A stretch of 64,000 bases of DNA. Source: Urechidicola croceus (GTDB lineage Bacteria; Bacteroidota; Bacteroidia; Flavobacteriales; Flavobacteriaceae). Shown in pieces: positions 24,310 through 32,892 of the stretch. The position numbers were made by a program, and so were the translations under genes. The stretch lies in the NCBI RefSeq assembly GCF_001761325.1, contig NZ_CP017478.1, positions 936,001-1,000,000 of the forward strand, read 5' to 3'. Below the pieces are notes generated by a model. That model was not told where the DNA came from. It ran no database searches and was given only the letters and a program-made list of their open reading frames with translations. The stretch's first letter is position 1; each line of letters opens with the position of its first letter.

Positions 24310-26138
24310 TGACTGACATCATTCAACTTTTACCTGACCACGTAGCAAATCAAATTGCTGCTGGAGAGGTCGTTCAACGTCCAGCATCTGTAGTAAAAGA
24401 ATTACTTGAAAACGCAATTGATGCAGGAGCAACTTCAATCAAACTTTTGATTAAAGATGCTGGAAAATCACTAATTCAAGTTATTGACAATGGAAAAGGA
24501 ATGAGTGAAACTGACGCTCGTTTTTGTTTTGAGCGACATGCTACCTCAAAGATTCGTACTGCCGAAGATTTATTTAATTTACAAACTAAAGGTTTTAGAG
24601 GAGAAGCATTAGCATCAATTGCAGCAATTGCTCATGTTGAATTAAAAACAAAACAAGCATTACAAGAATTAGGAACACATATTAAAATTGAAGGTAGTTC
24701 AATTGTCTCACAAGATTTAATTACGACTCCTAAAGGAACTTCAATTGCTGTTAAAAATTTATTTTACAATATACCAGCAAGAAGAAATTTTCTAAAATCA
24801 AATCAAGTAGAAACTCGTCACATTATAGATGAATTTCAACGAGTAGCATTAGTACACTCTACTATTGAATTTTCAATGTATCATAATGATAATGAAGTAT
24901 ATCGATTAAATTCATGTAATTTAAGACAGCGTATTGTTTCTATTTTAGGAAAAAAAACAAATGAGAAACTTGTTCCTATTAATGAAAAAACGGATGTTCT
25001 AACATTATCTGGTTTTGTTTCTAAACCAGAGTTTTCAAAGAAAAAAAGAGGTGAGCAATTTTTCTTTGTTAATGACAGGTTTATAAAAAACTCTTATTTG
25101 CATCATGCACTAGTAAGTGCATTTGATGGTTTATTGGCAGGTGGATATCATCCATCATATTTTTTATATTTAACTGTACCACCAAGTACTATTGATATCA
25201 ATATTCATCCTACTAAAACAGAAATAAAATTTGACAATGAAAAAATACTTTATGCAATTATTAGGTCAACTGTAAAACATAGTTTAGGACAATACAATAT
25301 TACACCTGCACTCGATTTTAATCGTGATTCAACTTTAGATGTTCCTTATGATTATAAAGATGTAAAAAGTTCAAAAGAGCCAAAAATTACGATTAACCCA
25401 AATTTTAATCCATTTAAGGCTGAAACTCAAAAAACAATACAATTTCCATTTAAACGTGATTCCAAACCACAAGAGTGGGAAAGTTTATATACAGATATTG
25501 AAGCAATAGATGTTAAAAATATTGAAGTCGAATCTGAAATAATAAATAATCAATTATTTGAAAATGAAATTTCGATTGCTAAGACTCATCAAGTTCATAG
25601 AAAATATATAGTTAGTACAATAAAATCTGGGATAATTTTTATCAATCAAAATTTGGCTCATCAACGAATTCTTTATGAAGAATATCTAGAAAGTATTACC
25701 GTTAAAGAAGCTATGAGTCAACAACTACTTTTTCCACTTGAAATTGGGTTTAGTAAAGATGATATACAATTAATTAAAGAAATTCAACTTGATTTAGAAA
25801 GTACAGGTTTTTTATTTGATAAAATTGAAAAGGAAACTATTGTAGTTAAAGGAATTCCAACTACTATTAGTGAAAGTCAAGTTACGATAATTATAGAACA
25901 ATTATTGGATGATATAAAACATGAAATTCCAGAAACTAGTTTTAGTCAGTTAGATGTTATGGCAAAAAGCTTGGCAAAAAGTCTTGCTATAAAAAGTGGA
26001 TCTAAATTAACTATTAAAGAACAAGAAAGTATTGTTGAACAATTGTTTCTATGCAAAGAACCAAATCATTCACCATTTGGAAAACCAACTTTCATTTCAA
26101 TGGAGTTGGAAGAAATCGATAAAAAATTTGGAATATGA
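24309..26138 (+). CDS. mutL: DNA mismatch repair protein MutL
   Basis: The N-terminal GHKL ATPase is complete: ELLENAIDAGATSIK, DNGKGMSETD, RHATSKI and GFRGEALASIAAIAHVEL. It is followed by the transducer domain with FFFVNDRFIKNSYLHHAL and DINIHPTKTEIKFD. The C-terminal dimerisation domain starts near residue 420. In it, the endonuclease motif DQHA(x)2E(x)4E reads NQNLAHQRILYE, and the later CPHGRP motif reads SPFGKP, so the metal-binding residues are mostly replaced. The protein is therefore probably a matchmaker without nicking activity, unlike MutL of most MutH-less bacteria. It overlaps the first rhomboid gene by 4 bases. Confidence 0.96.
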   Translation: MTDIIQLLPDHVANQIAAGEVVQRPASVVKELLENAIDAGATSIKLLIKDAGKSLIQVIDNGKGMSETDARFCFERHATSKIRTAEDLFNLQTKGFRGEALASIAAIAHVELKTKQALQELGTHIKIEGSSIVSQDLITTPKGTSIAVKNLFYNIPARRNFLKSNQVETRHIIDEFQRVALVHSTIEFSMYHNDNEVYRLNSCNLRQRIVSILGKKTNEKLVPINEKTDVLTLSGFVSKPEFSKKKRGEQFFFVNDRFIKNSYLHHALVSAFDGLLAGGYHPSYFLYLTVPPSTIDINIHPTKTEIKFDNEKILYAIIRSTVKHSLGQYNITPALDFNRDSTLDVPYDYKDVKSSKEPKITINPNFNPFKAETQKTIQFPFKRDSKPQEWESLYTDIEAIDVKNIEVESEIINNQLFENEISIAKTHQVHRKYIVSTIKSGIIFINQNLAHQRILYEEYLESITVKEAMSQQLLFPLEIGFSKDDIQLIKEIQLDLESTGFLFDKIEKETIVVKGIPTTISESQVTIIIEQLLDDIKHEIPETSFSQLDVMAKSLAKSLAIKSGSKLTIKEQESIVEQLFLCKEPNHSPFGKPTFISMELEEIDKKFGI

Positions 26139-26872
26139 TGAATAGAATTACAGAAGGAGTTAAACATTTAATTATAATTAATGTTATTGTGTTCATAATA
26201 ACTTTTGTTCTTAAAATGAACATTGGTAATGAATTAGCATTATACTTTCCTGAAAACGGAAATTTTGGATTTTGGCAATACCTTACTCACATGTTTGTAC
26301 ATGGAAGTCCAATGCATATTATTTTTAACATGTATGGCTTATGGGCGTTTGGTACTCCATTAGAACAAATGTGGGGAAGAAATAAATTTTTATTCTTTTA
26401 TTTTTCGGCTGGTTTAGGTGCAGGAATTATTTATACACTTGCCAATTATTACCAATTTAATTCTATTCAAGATCAACTTGTAAATATTGGAATGTCGAGT
26501 GGACAAATTCAAGATTTATTAATCAATGGAAGTTATAATGAATCTATATTGCAAAATATCTCTACAGAAAAATTAACAGAAATTTATTCCTTATACAATA
26601 CACCTGCAGTGGGTGCATCTGGAGCAGTTTATGGTGTTTTAGTAGCCTTCGGAATGTCATTTCCTAATGCTAAATTGGCACTGATATTTTTTCCGGTACC
26701 AATAGCAGCAAAATATTTTATTCCCTTAATAATTTTAGGTGATTTATTTTTTGGTGTAACGAAGTATTCAGTTGGAAACATAGCACATTTTGCCCATATT
26801 GGTGGTGCATTAATAGGGTTAATAATTATGCTTTTTTGGAGAAATAACCAGTTTAAACGTTGGGATAAATGA
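26135..26872 (+). CDS. rhomboid-family intramembrane serine protease (first of two)
   Basis: This 245-residue membrane protein has about six helices. The catalytic Ser lies in PAVGASGAVYGVLVAFG and the partner His in FAHIGGALIG. The oxyanion-side motif HMFVHGSPMHIIFNMYGLWA is in the second helix, preceded by the L1-loop QYLTHM. Between helices there is a polar insert of about 50 residues (NIGMSSGQIQDLLINGSYNE). Rhomboids cleave single-pass membrane proteins within the bilayer; the substrate is unknown. The start overlaps mutL by 4 bases (or begins at ATG 26138), and the stop overlaps the second rhomboid gene, so the three are translationally linked. Confidence 0.92.
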   Translation: MMNRITEGVKHLIIINVIVFIITFVLKMNIGNELALYFPENGNFGFWQYLTHMFVHGSPMHIIFNMYGLWAFGTPLEQMWGRNKFLFFYFSAGLGAGIIYTLANYYQFNSIQDQLVNIGMSSGQIQDLLINGSYNESILQNISTEKLTEIYSLYNTPAVGASGAVYGVLVAFGMSFPNAKLALIFFPVPIAAKYFIPLIILGDLFFGVTKYSVGNIAHFAHIGGALIGLIIMLFWRNNQFKRWDK

Positions 26873-27693
26873 ATATAATTGATGACATAAAAAATGCTTT
26901 TAAAACGGCAAATATTGTTGAAAAGATAATTTACATTAATGTCGGATTATTTTTAATTACACTATTTACAAAACCATTTGTGACAAACTGGTTGGCTTTA
27001 AAAGGCAATTTAGATGTGTTAATTACACAACCATGGACACTTCTAACTTATGGTTTCTTTCATGGTAATTTTATTCATTTATTTTTCAATTTAGTATTCT
27101 TGTATTATATAGGGAATCTATTCTTAAGTTTTTTTACCAAAAAACAATTTTTAAATTATTTTATTTTAGGAATTCTTGCAGGAGGCATTGCCTATCTTCT
27201 AATTAAACCAATGGGAGTTTTAGTTGGAGCATCTGCTGGAATAATGGCAGTTTTAATTGGGCTAGCAACTAAAATTCCTAATTATGAATTACGGTTAAAC
27301 CTTATTGGTGGAGTTAAATTATGGGTAATAGCCTTAATCTATATACTTATTAGTTTTGCTGGTATGGATGGTGAAAACTCTGGTGGTAATATTGCACATT
27401 TAGGCGGAGCACTTATTGGATTTATATACACCAAACAATTGCAAAAGGGACTAGATATTGGTAAATTCATTGAAAATATAATCGATTGGATTTCTAATTT
27501 ATTTAAGTCTAAACCTAGACAACCAATGAGAACTGTTTATAAGAAAAAGAATATCAACAGAACTCCTACACGAAAAGAAACTACTTCTAAACAAAAACAA
27601 ATTGACACTATCTTGGAAAAAATTAGCAAGTCTGGTTATGAAAGTTTGAGTAAAGAAGAAAAAGACTTTTTATTTAAAGCAGGAAAAAATTAA
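26869..27693 (+). CDS. rhomboid-family intramembrane serine protease (second of two)
   Basis: At 274 residues this is a paralogue of the preceding gene. YGFFHGNFIHLFFNLVFLYY holds the conserved His and Asn, VGASAGIMAVLIGLA the catalytic Ser, and GNIAHLGGALIGFIYT the catalytic His. After the last helix comes a basic cytoplasmic tail of about 80 residues (KSKPRQPMRTVYKKKN) ending in LEKISKSGYESLSKEEKDFLFKA. That terminal motif is common in Bacteroidota rhomboids and has been given its own domain name (DUF6576). It begins 4 bases before the end of the first rhomboid gene. The substrate is unknown. Confidence 0.92.
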   Translation: MNIIDDIKNAFKTANIVEKIIYINVGLFLITLFTKPFVTNWLALKGNLDVLITQPWTLLTYGFFHGNFIHLFFNLVFLYYIGNLFLSFFTKKQFLNYFILGILAGGIAYLLIKPMGVLVGASAGIMAVLIGLATKIPNYELRLNLIGGVKLWVIALIYILISFAGMDGENSGGNIAHLGGALIGFIYTKQLQKGLDIGKFIENIIDWISNLFKSKPRQPMRTVYKKKNINRTPTRKETTSKQKQIDTILEKISKSGYESLSKEEKDFLFKAGKN

Positions 27694-27694
27694 T

Positions 27695-28729
27695 ATGCGA
27701 AACTTATCATGGTTTGGAAAATTAATTTTTGTGATCAATTCTCTTTTCGCAACAATATTGTTACTCTCCTATTTACAACCTTATATTTCACCAATCTTAT
27801 TTCCTCAATTTTCAATTTTGAGTTTGGCAGTTCCAGGATTAATTATAATCAATTTATTATTTTTAATTTACTGGTTAATAAAGTTAAAACGTCAATTTTT
27901 TCTATCAACTATAGTTCTAATTATAGGTTTTCAATTTCTCAATTCATTTTATAGAATTTCTGAAAAGAAGGTTTTACTAAATGATGATTTGAAAATCATG
28001 AGTTATAATGTTCGCCTATTTAACATATACAAATGGAAGAAAGAAGGTAAAGAAGAAACTGTTAAATTAGTTTCAGATTTTATTTATGAAAAAGACCCAG
28101 ATGTAATTTGTTTTCAAGAATTTTTATCAGCATATAATGTTGATTTTAATTATAAATATAAATTCATTAAGAAAAATCCGAACAAATCTATCTCCTATTT
28201 TGGACAAGCAATTTATTCAAAATATAAAATTATAAACGAAGGTTCTCTCAACTTTAAGAGCAATGCAAACAATGCTATTTTTGTTGACATAATTAAAGAT
28301 AAGGATACTATTAGAGTGTATAATGTACATTTAGAATCTCAAAAGCTTAAATTAAACGAAGAGAATTTTGGGGAAAAAGATTCCGAAAAATTATTAATCC
28401 GTTTTCAAAATAATTTCAAACAACAAGCCCAGCAAGCCGAGCAATTGGTTGAACACGAAAGTAACTGTAAGTACAAAACTATAATTTGTGGTGATTTTAA
28501 TAACACCGCTTTCTCATGGGTATATCACAAAATAAAAGGAACTAAAAATGATGCTTTTGTTGAGGCTGGTAAAGGTTTTGGAAAATCATATGATTTTTAC
28601 CTGCCAGCAAGAATTGATTTTATCTTAGCTGATAAAGAGTTTGAAATTAATAATTTTAAAACCTACGATATAAACTATTCTGATCATTTTCCAATTATGG
28701 CTAGATTAGGAACAAAAAAACAACTATGA
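27695..28729 (+). CDS. membrane-anchored endonuclease/exonuclease/phosphatase (EEP) family protein
   Basis: Three hydrophobic helices occupy about residues 8-90. They are followed by an EEP catalytic domain with every expected motif: MSYNVRLFNIY, DPDVICFQEF (metal-binding Glu), VYNVHLES, IICGDFNNTAFS (Asp and Asn), RIDFILAD and YSDHFPIMA (catalytic His). Such proteins hydrolyse phosphodiesters in DNA, sphingolipids or inositol phosphates; the substrate here is not deducible. It faces the periplasm if the helices insert conventionally. It lies 1 base after the second rhomboid gene and overlaps the epimerase gene by 4 bases. This gene order with rhomboids is common in flavobacteria. Confidence 0.88.
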   Translation: MRNLSWFGKLIFVINSLFATILLLSYLQPYISPILFPQFSILSLAVPGLIIINLLFLIYWLIKLKRQFFLSTIVLIIGFQFLNSFYRISEKKVLLNDDLKIMSYNVRLFNIYKWKKEGKEETVKLVSDFIYEKDPDVICFQEFLSAYNVDFNYKYKFIKKNPNKSISYFGQAIYSKYKIINEGSLNFKSNANNAIFVDIIKDKDTIRVYNVHLESQKLKLNEENFGEKDSEKLLIRFQNNFKQQAQQAEQLVEHESNCKYKTIICGDFNNTAFSWVYHKIKGTKNDAFVEAGKGFGKSYDFYLPARIDFILADKEFEINNFKTYDINYSDHFPIMARLGTKKQL

Positions 28730-29526
28730 AAGATATTATTGAATTAGCAAGTCCTGATAAAAATTCATTTGCAAAAATAGAAAATGGCGAACTTATCAGT
28801 TATTTAAAAAATGGAGAAGAATTAATTCATCAAAAAGGAAATCCTGGATGGAGAAGTTCTGATACTGAAATGTTTCCAGTAATTGGACCTACTGATTCTA
28901 ATAATTTTAAAGTATCAACACCAAAAGGGATAGCAATTCAAGATCAACATGGTTTATTGAGAGAACTAAAATATTCAGTTAGTTCATCAAATGATACTTC
29001 AGCTGCTTTTGAAAAAAACTATATTGCAAATACCGTTGTCAAAAACTCAAAATTCCCAAATAAATCTACAGAAGAAAACCTAAATTGGCCATACAATTTC
29101 TCATTTCAAAAGATTTATTCATTAACTAATGATTCATTAAAAATTGAATTTAAAATTGAATCTGAAGTTGGTATGCCATTTATGTTAGGCTATCATCCAG
29201 CATTTATGCTTAATGGTAATCTTGATGAAAAAGTAATATCCGATTCTACAGAAGTTTCTATTCCTAAAATTATTGAAGGTGGTTCAACAGCTTTCCCAAT
29301 TTTAAATACAAATCAAGTTACTTTAGTAAAAACAGAAGGTCAAAACATCAAAATTAAAACTAAAGGATTTAATAATTTCATGTTGTGGACTGAGGTTCCG
29401 AACATGTTATGTATCGAACCTATTACTGAATATCCGTATGTAGGAGAAAAAATGTTAAATAGTCAATTGTTTAATAGTTCAAAGGGCGCTCAAAAATTTT
29501 CTATATATTTAAATCCATTTAAATAA
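28726..29526 (+). CDS. aldose 1-epimerase family protein
   Basis: This 266-residue beta-sandwich protein of the galactose-mutarotase superfamily has PGWRSSDTEMFPVIGPT in the early part, QDQHGLLREL with the first candidate His, LGYHPAFML with the second, and LCIEPITEYPYV with the acidic residue near the end. These are the positions of the catalytic His and Glu in YihR/YeaD-like epimerases, which interconvert sugar anomers. The substrate could be a free hexose or a hexose phosphate. It overlaps the EEP gene by 4 bases and is followed 7 bases later by a small membrane protein gene. Confidence 0.85.
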   Translation: MKDIIELASPDKNSFAKIENGELISYLKNGEELIHQKGNPGWRSSDTEMFPVIGPTDSNNFKVSTPKGIAIQDQHGLLRELKYSVSSSNDTSAAFEKNYIANTVVKNSKFPNKSTEENLNWPYNFSFQKIYSLTNDSLKIEFKIESEVGMPFMLGYHPAFMLNGNLDEKVISDSTEVSIPKIIEGGSTAFPILNTNQVTLVKTEGQNIKIKTKGFNNFMLWTEVPNMLCIEPITEYPYVGEKMLNSQLFNSSKGAQKFSIYLNPFK

Positions 29527-29533
29527 ATTTCAT

Positions 29534-29920
29534 ATGGATTACAAAACATTAATGTTTGTTCATTTATGGACAGTTGTACCTTGTTTTATAATTGGAACTA
29601 TATTGCTCTTGATTAAAAAAGGGACTCCAATACATAAGTCATTTGGACGTATTTATATGATATTAATGTTGTTTACCTCAATTGTAACTTTGTTTATGCC
29701 TGCTGAAGTTGGGCCAAGAATGTTAAATCATTTTGGGTATATACATAGTTTTAGTTTTTTAACATTATATACTGTGCCAACTGCATATATTGCAATTAAA
29801 AAAGGTAATGTTAAGGCTCATAAAAGAAAGATGATTATCCTATACTTTGGAGCACTTATTATTGCAGGAGGATTCACTTTTTTTCCAGGAAGATATTTAT
29901 ACAATGTCTTTTTTGGCTAA
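29534..29920 (+). CDS. small four-helix membrane protein (DUF2306-like)
   Basis: This 128-residue protein has four hydrophobic helices. It shows HLWTVVPCFIIGTILLL, the basic turn KGTPIHKSFGRIYMILM, YIHSFSFLTLYTVPTAY, and KAHKRKMIILYFGALIIAGGF. Histidines placed at helix ends and the HKxxGRxY turn match the DUF2306 family, in which a cytochrome b561-like haem-binding fold has been proposed. It is the last gene of the rightward run that begins near 24 kb and is tail-to-tail with the peptide-binding lipoprotein gene, with only 4 bases between them. Confidence 0.75.
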   Translation: MDYKTLMFVHLWTVVPCFIIGTILLLIKKGTPIHKSFGRIYMILMLFTSIVTLFMPAEVGPRMLNHFGYIHSFSFLTLYTVPTAYIAIKKGNVKAHKRKMIILYFGALIIAGGFTFFPGRYLYNVFFG

Positions 29921-29924
29921 TTTT

Positions 29925-31529
29925 TTACACTTTTTTAACCTTTTTCAAACTCAACATGTTTGTAGGATTCATTCCCAATCCTTCAATATTTTTTCGAGTA
30001 AAACGTAGTACTTCATCATAATATAAAGGCACAATTGGGGCTTTATCCATAACCAAACTATCCATCTTTTGATATAATTCTTGACGTTTCAATGAATTTG
30101 TTATTGTTATAGATTGTTCATACCACTTATCAAATTGTTCATTTTTAAAATGTGTGTAATTTGGACCGTTAGGCGTAAAGTTTTCACTATAAAATAAAGA
30201 TAAATAATTTTCAGCATCAGGATAATCAGCAACCCAACTTGCTCTAAACATTGCTAATTCTCCTTTGGCTTTTTGTTGCCTTAAAGTTGATGGTGGAATC
30301 ACATCAATTGCTGTAGTCAAACCAATTTTTTGTAACTCTTTTTGAATATACTCACATAAATCGACATACTGACCATTAGTTGTAATAGTTATTTCTGGAT
30401 TTGAATTTCCAGTTTCAAAAGTATATTGCTGAATTAATTCTTTTGCTTTTTTTGGCTGATAGGTATATCCATCCATATTATTAAAACTTGGTAATCCTTT
30501 TGGTATAAAACCATTTACCGCAGGAGTTCCAATTCCATTTCGTAAATACAAAATCATTTTTTCTCTATCAAAACCATAATTTATTGCCTTTCGAATTAAT
30601 TCTGAATGTGTTGGAGATATAGTATCTTCCATAAAAACACCTAGATATTCTGTATTCAAATAAGGACCTGAAATCATGTTTACAGTAGTAGCATATCGTG
30701 GATTTAAATTCCCTTCAACAGTTAAAATATCGTCTTTATAAGACGGATCAATACTATTTAAAAAATCAATATTTCCTTGTATAAATTGTAAAAATTCACT
30801 TTGTTTATCTGGTAAAAAGGTAACTGATACTGCTTCTAAATAAGGCAATGACTCCCCATTATTATCAACTTCAAAATAATGATGGTTTTTTCTTAAAACC
30901 AACTTTGTGTTTTCTATCCACAATTTAAATTTAAAAGGACCTGTTCCTATTGGATTTGAACGAAAATCATTTCCATAATAATCAATAGCTTCTTTAGGAA
31001 CTACTGAACAATATTTCATACCTAAAAGTCCCAAAAATGGAGGAAAAGGCTTTTCTAATTCAATAACAAAAGTTGAATCATTAGTAGCATAAAATGCATC
31101 TAAATAATTCATTGTCCAATTCTTAATACTTACTAGACGATTGAAAGAATATTCAAAATCTGATGCTTTTACAGTACGAGTACTATCTTTTCCGAATAAT
31201 TTACTTTTATGAAACTTTACATCTTGTCTTAAATTAAAAGTATATGTTTTCCCATCATCAGAAATATCCCAACTATTGGCAATATCAGGTTGAACTTGCA
31301 AATTTTCATCTAATTGCACTAAACCATTAAATAGTTGGTTTACAGCCCATATATCAGATATATCTTTTGCATATGCAGGATCAAGAGATAATATATTTGA
31401 ATGTTCATTATACTTAAAAACTTGAGAATCATTAAATTTATTTATTGACTTTGAACAACTTACAATCAATAAACAACCCAAAACCAGTAACAAATAATCT
31501 ACAATTCTATTTTTTCTTTTTTTGTGCAT
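29925..31529 (-). CDS. peptide/nickel-type substrate-binding lipoprotein (SBP family 5)
   Basis: A lipoprotein signal (LLLVLGCLLIVSC) is followed by a full family 5 solute-binding protein of about 500 residues: ILSLDPAYAKDISDIW, NQLFNGLVQLDE, WDISDDGKTYTFNLRQDVKFH, NPIGTGPFKF, AINYGFDREKMI and SWVADYPDAENYLSLFYS. It should bind an oligopeptide in the periplasm. No permease or ATPase gene is near, so it works with a distant transporter or alone. I start at ATG 31529 (MHKKRKNRI), since the next upstream ATG adds six residues and moves the signal peptide inward. It overlaps the DUF4442 gene by 23 bases. Confidence 0.9.
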   Translation of the reverse strand: MHKKRKNRIVDYLLLVLGCLLIVSCSKSINKFNDSQVFKYNEHSNILSLDPAYAKDISDIWAVNQLFNGLVQLDENLQVQPDIANSWDISDDGKTYTFNLRQDVKFHKSKLFGKDSTRTVKASDFEYSFNRLVSIKNWTMNYLDAFYATNDSTFVIELEKPFPPFLGLLGMKYCSVVPKEAIDYYGNDFRSNPIGTGPFKFKLWIENTKLVLRKNHHYFEVDNNGESLPYLEAVSVTFLPDKQSEFLQFIQGNIDFLNSIDPSYKDDILTVEGNLNPRYATTVNMISGPYLNTEYLGVFMEDTISPTHSELIRKAINYGFDREKMILYLRNGIGTPAVNGFIPKGLPSFNNMDGYTYQPKKAKELIQQYTFETGNSNPEITITTNGQYVDLCEYIQKELQKIGLTTAIDVIPPSTLRQQKAKGELAMFRASWVADYPDAENYLSLFYSENFTPNGPNYTHFKNEQFDKWYEQSITITNSLKRQELYQKMDSLVMDKAPIVPLYYDEVLRFTRKNIEGLGMNPTNMLSLKKVKKV

Positions 31530-32016
31530 AGTAAGTTTTATCAGCAATATAAATTGTCTTTTTTAAGTTTGCAAAAACAATACTTGAATCTTCATTGGTA
31601 ATATTCAATGTTTTAATTAAATTAAATTCACCATTAATTTTCACTTCCTCTTTGATTTTTTTAATTTCAGATTCTGAAAATTTAAAATCAGCAAATGCAG
31701 TACTTCGAGCAGGTCTTTTATATTTTATTTCTGCATCTTTATCCCAAACTATATAATTTCTTCCTAATATTTCTATCAGTTGAATCATATAAATTGGATC
31801 TGTTGCTGAAAAAAGACTTCCTCCAAAAATTGTACCTGCATAATTTCTGTTTTTATAATTAAGTGGAATTTTAACTTTAATTTCATACATATCTTTAGAT
31901 ATATAAATCAATTTACCAACTGATCTTCTATACATTGGTGACCAATTAAAACCAATTTTATAAATAGTATCAACGTCTAATACTTTCTTTAAAATTTTAG
32001 TTGCTTGTGCGTACAT
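31507..32016 (-). CDS. DUF4442 hotdog-fold protein (thioesterase-like)
   Basis: This 169-residue protein shows FNWSPMYRRSVGKLIYIS, KNRNYAGTIFGGSLFSATDPIY and YIVWDKDAEIKYKRPARS, the conserved blocks of DUF4442. The family belongs to the hotdog superfamily with acyl-CoA thioesterases such as PaaI. Whether it acts on acyl thioesters is not known. It stands in a tight leftward unit: 2 bases after the ABM gene and overlapping the peptide-binding lipoprotein gene. No lipid-metabolism gene is adjacent. Confidence 0.85.
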   Translation of the reverse strand: MYAQATKILKKVLDVDTIYKIGFNWSPMYRRSVGKLIYISKDMYEIKVKIPLNYKNRNYAGTIFGGSLFSATDPIYMIQLIEILGRNYIVWDKDAEIKYKRPARSTAFADFKFSESEIKKIKEEVKINGEFNLIKTLNITNEDSSIVFANLKKTIYIADKTYYAQKKKK

Positions 32017-32018
32017 AA

Positions 32019-32336
32019 TTATTTTTCAAAACCATAATCTCGTTCTACTTTGCAGATTCTTAAATGATATTTTTTATACCATAACGCTCTACCCTTTTCT
32101 CGTGCTTCTATGTGCTCTAAATTATTTTTCCAATTTTCGATAGCCTCTAAACTATCCCAATATGAAACAGTAATTCCTAATTTATTTCTTGCAGATTCAA
32201 TACCTAAATATCCTTTTTGAACTTTAGCCAATTCTTCCATTCTATTGGCAGTTTCTTCATAACCTTTTAAATTTTCGGTTGTTAAAGTTGAAAATATCAC
32301 AGCGTAGTAAGGTGTTGCGGGAGTATTGGCAATCAT
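32019..32336 (-). CDS. antibiotic-biosynthesis-monooxygenase (ABM) family protein
   Basis: The 105-residue protein has a ferredoxin-like ABM fold: YYAVIFSTLTTE, the helix YEETANRMEELAKVQKGYLGIES, and TVSYWDSLEAIENWKNNLEH then WYKKYHLRICKVERDYGF. These small dimers include haem-degrading and quinol-oxidising enzymes, but also many of unknown role. WYKKYHLRICKVER is characteristic of the YqjZ-like subgroup. It overlaps the upstream GNAT gene by 4 bases and precedes DUF4442 by 2, forming a leftward four-gene unit. No function can be assigned. Confidence 0.85.
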   Translation of the reverse strand: MIANTPATPYYAVIFSTLTTENLKGYEETANRMEELAKVQKGYLGIESARNKLGITVSYWDSLEAIENWKNNLEHIEAREKGRALWYKKYHLRICKVERDYGFEK

Positions 32337-32842
32337 AAGTTTAAAATATATTTTTGTTCTGGTATTTTTAAATCATCACTTACAAAACTTTCAACAAATT
32401 GAAACCCTGCCTTTTTTATAATTTTATCAGAAGCTATATTATCATTAGCAACACAGGCTACCAATTTTTTAAAGCCATTTTTCTTACAATATTCAATCAT
32501 ACCTTCAACAATTTCTGTTCCGTAACCATTACCCCAGTATTTTTCTAAAAATCTATATCCAATTTCATCATCATTATTGCTGTCTTTTACAAAAGCAATT
32601 GTTCCAACAAACTTATTTTCAATCTTTCGTTCAACAGCATAAATCCAAAAATCATTATCTTTTTTATCATAAAACTCAATCAATTCTTGTAAATCTTTCT
32701 TGTCTTCATCAAAAGTCATTGCTTTTCCTCTTACAAATCTCATTACATTTATATTGCCTTGCATTTCATGAAACGGAGTTAAATCGTCTATAACCAGTTT
32801 TCTAACAATCAATCGTTTTGTTTCAAAAAGTAGATTCATCAT
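32333..32842 (-). CDS. GNAT family N-acetyltransferase (RimJ/RimL-like)
   Basis: This 169-residue protein starts with ETKRLIVRKLVIDDLTPFHEM and continues with FVGTIAFVKDSNNDDEIGYRFLEKYWGNGYGTEIVEGMIEY, which contains the acetyl-CoA-binding Gly-rich turn (WGNGYGTE). It then has ACVANDNIASDKIIKKAGFQ. The order and spacing are those of RimJ/RimL-type transferases that acetylate amino groups of proteins or small molecules. The acceptor is unknown. Two consecutive ATG codons (32842, 32839) are possible starts. It is the first gene of the leftward unit and is divergent from mtaB. Confidence 0.9.
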   Translation of the reverse strand: MMNLLFETKRLIVRKLVIDDLTPFHEMQGNINVMRFVRGKAMTFDEDKKDLQELIEFYDKKDNDFWIYAVERKIENKFVGTIAFVKDSNNDDEIGYRFLEKYWGNGYGTEIVEGMIEYCKKNGFKKLVACVANDNIASDKIIKKAGFQFVESFVSDDLKIPEQKYILNL

Positions 32843-32864
32843 TTAAAGAATTGTAATATTATTG

Positions 32865-32872
32865 TAACTTTG
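32865..32872 (+). promoter_or_regulatory. -7 box of the mtaB promoter
   Basis: TAACTTTG matches TAnnTTTG exactly and lies 20 bases before the ATG at 32893. No good TTG is seen 17-23 bases upstream. Confidence 0.6.
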
Positions 32873-32892
32873 CACTCGTTAAAAATACACTA

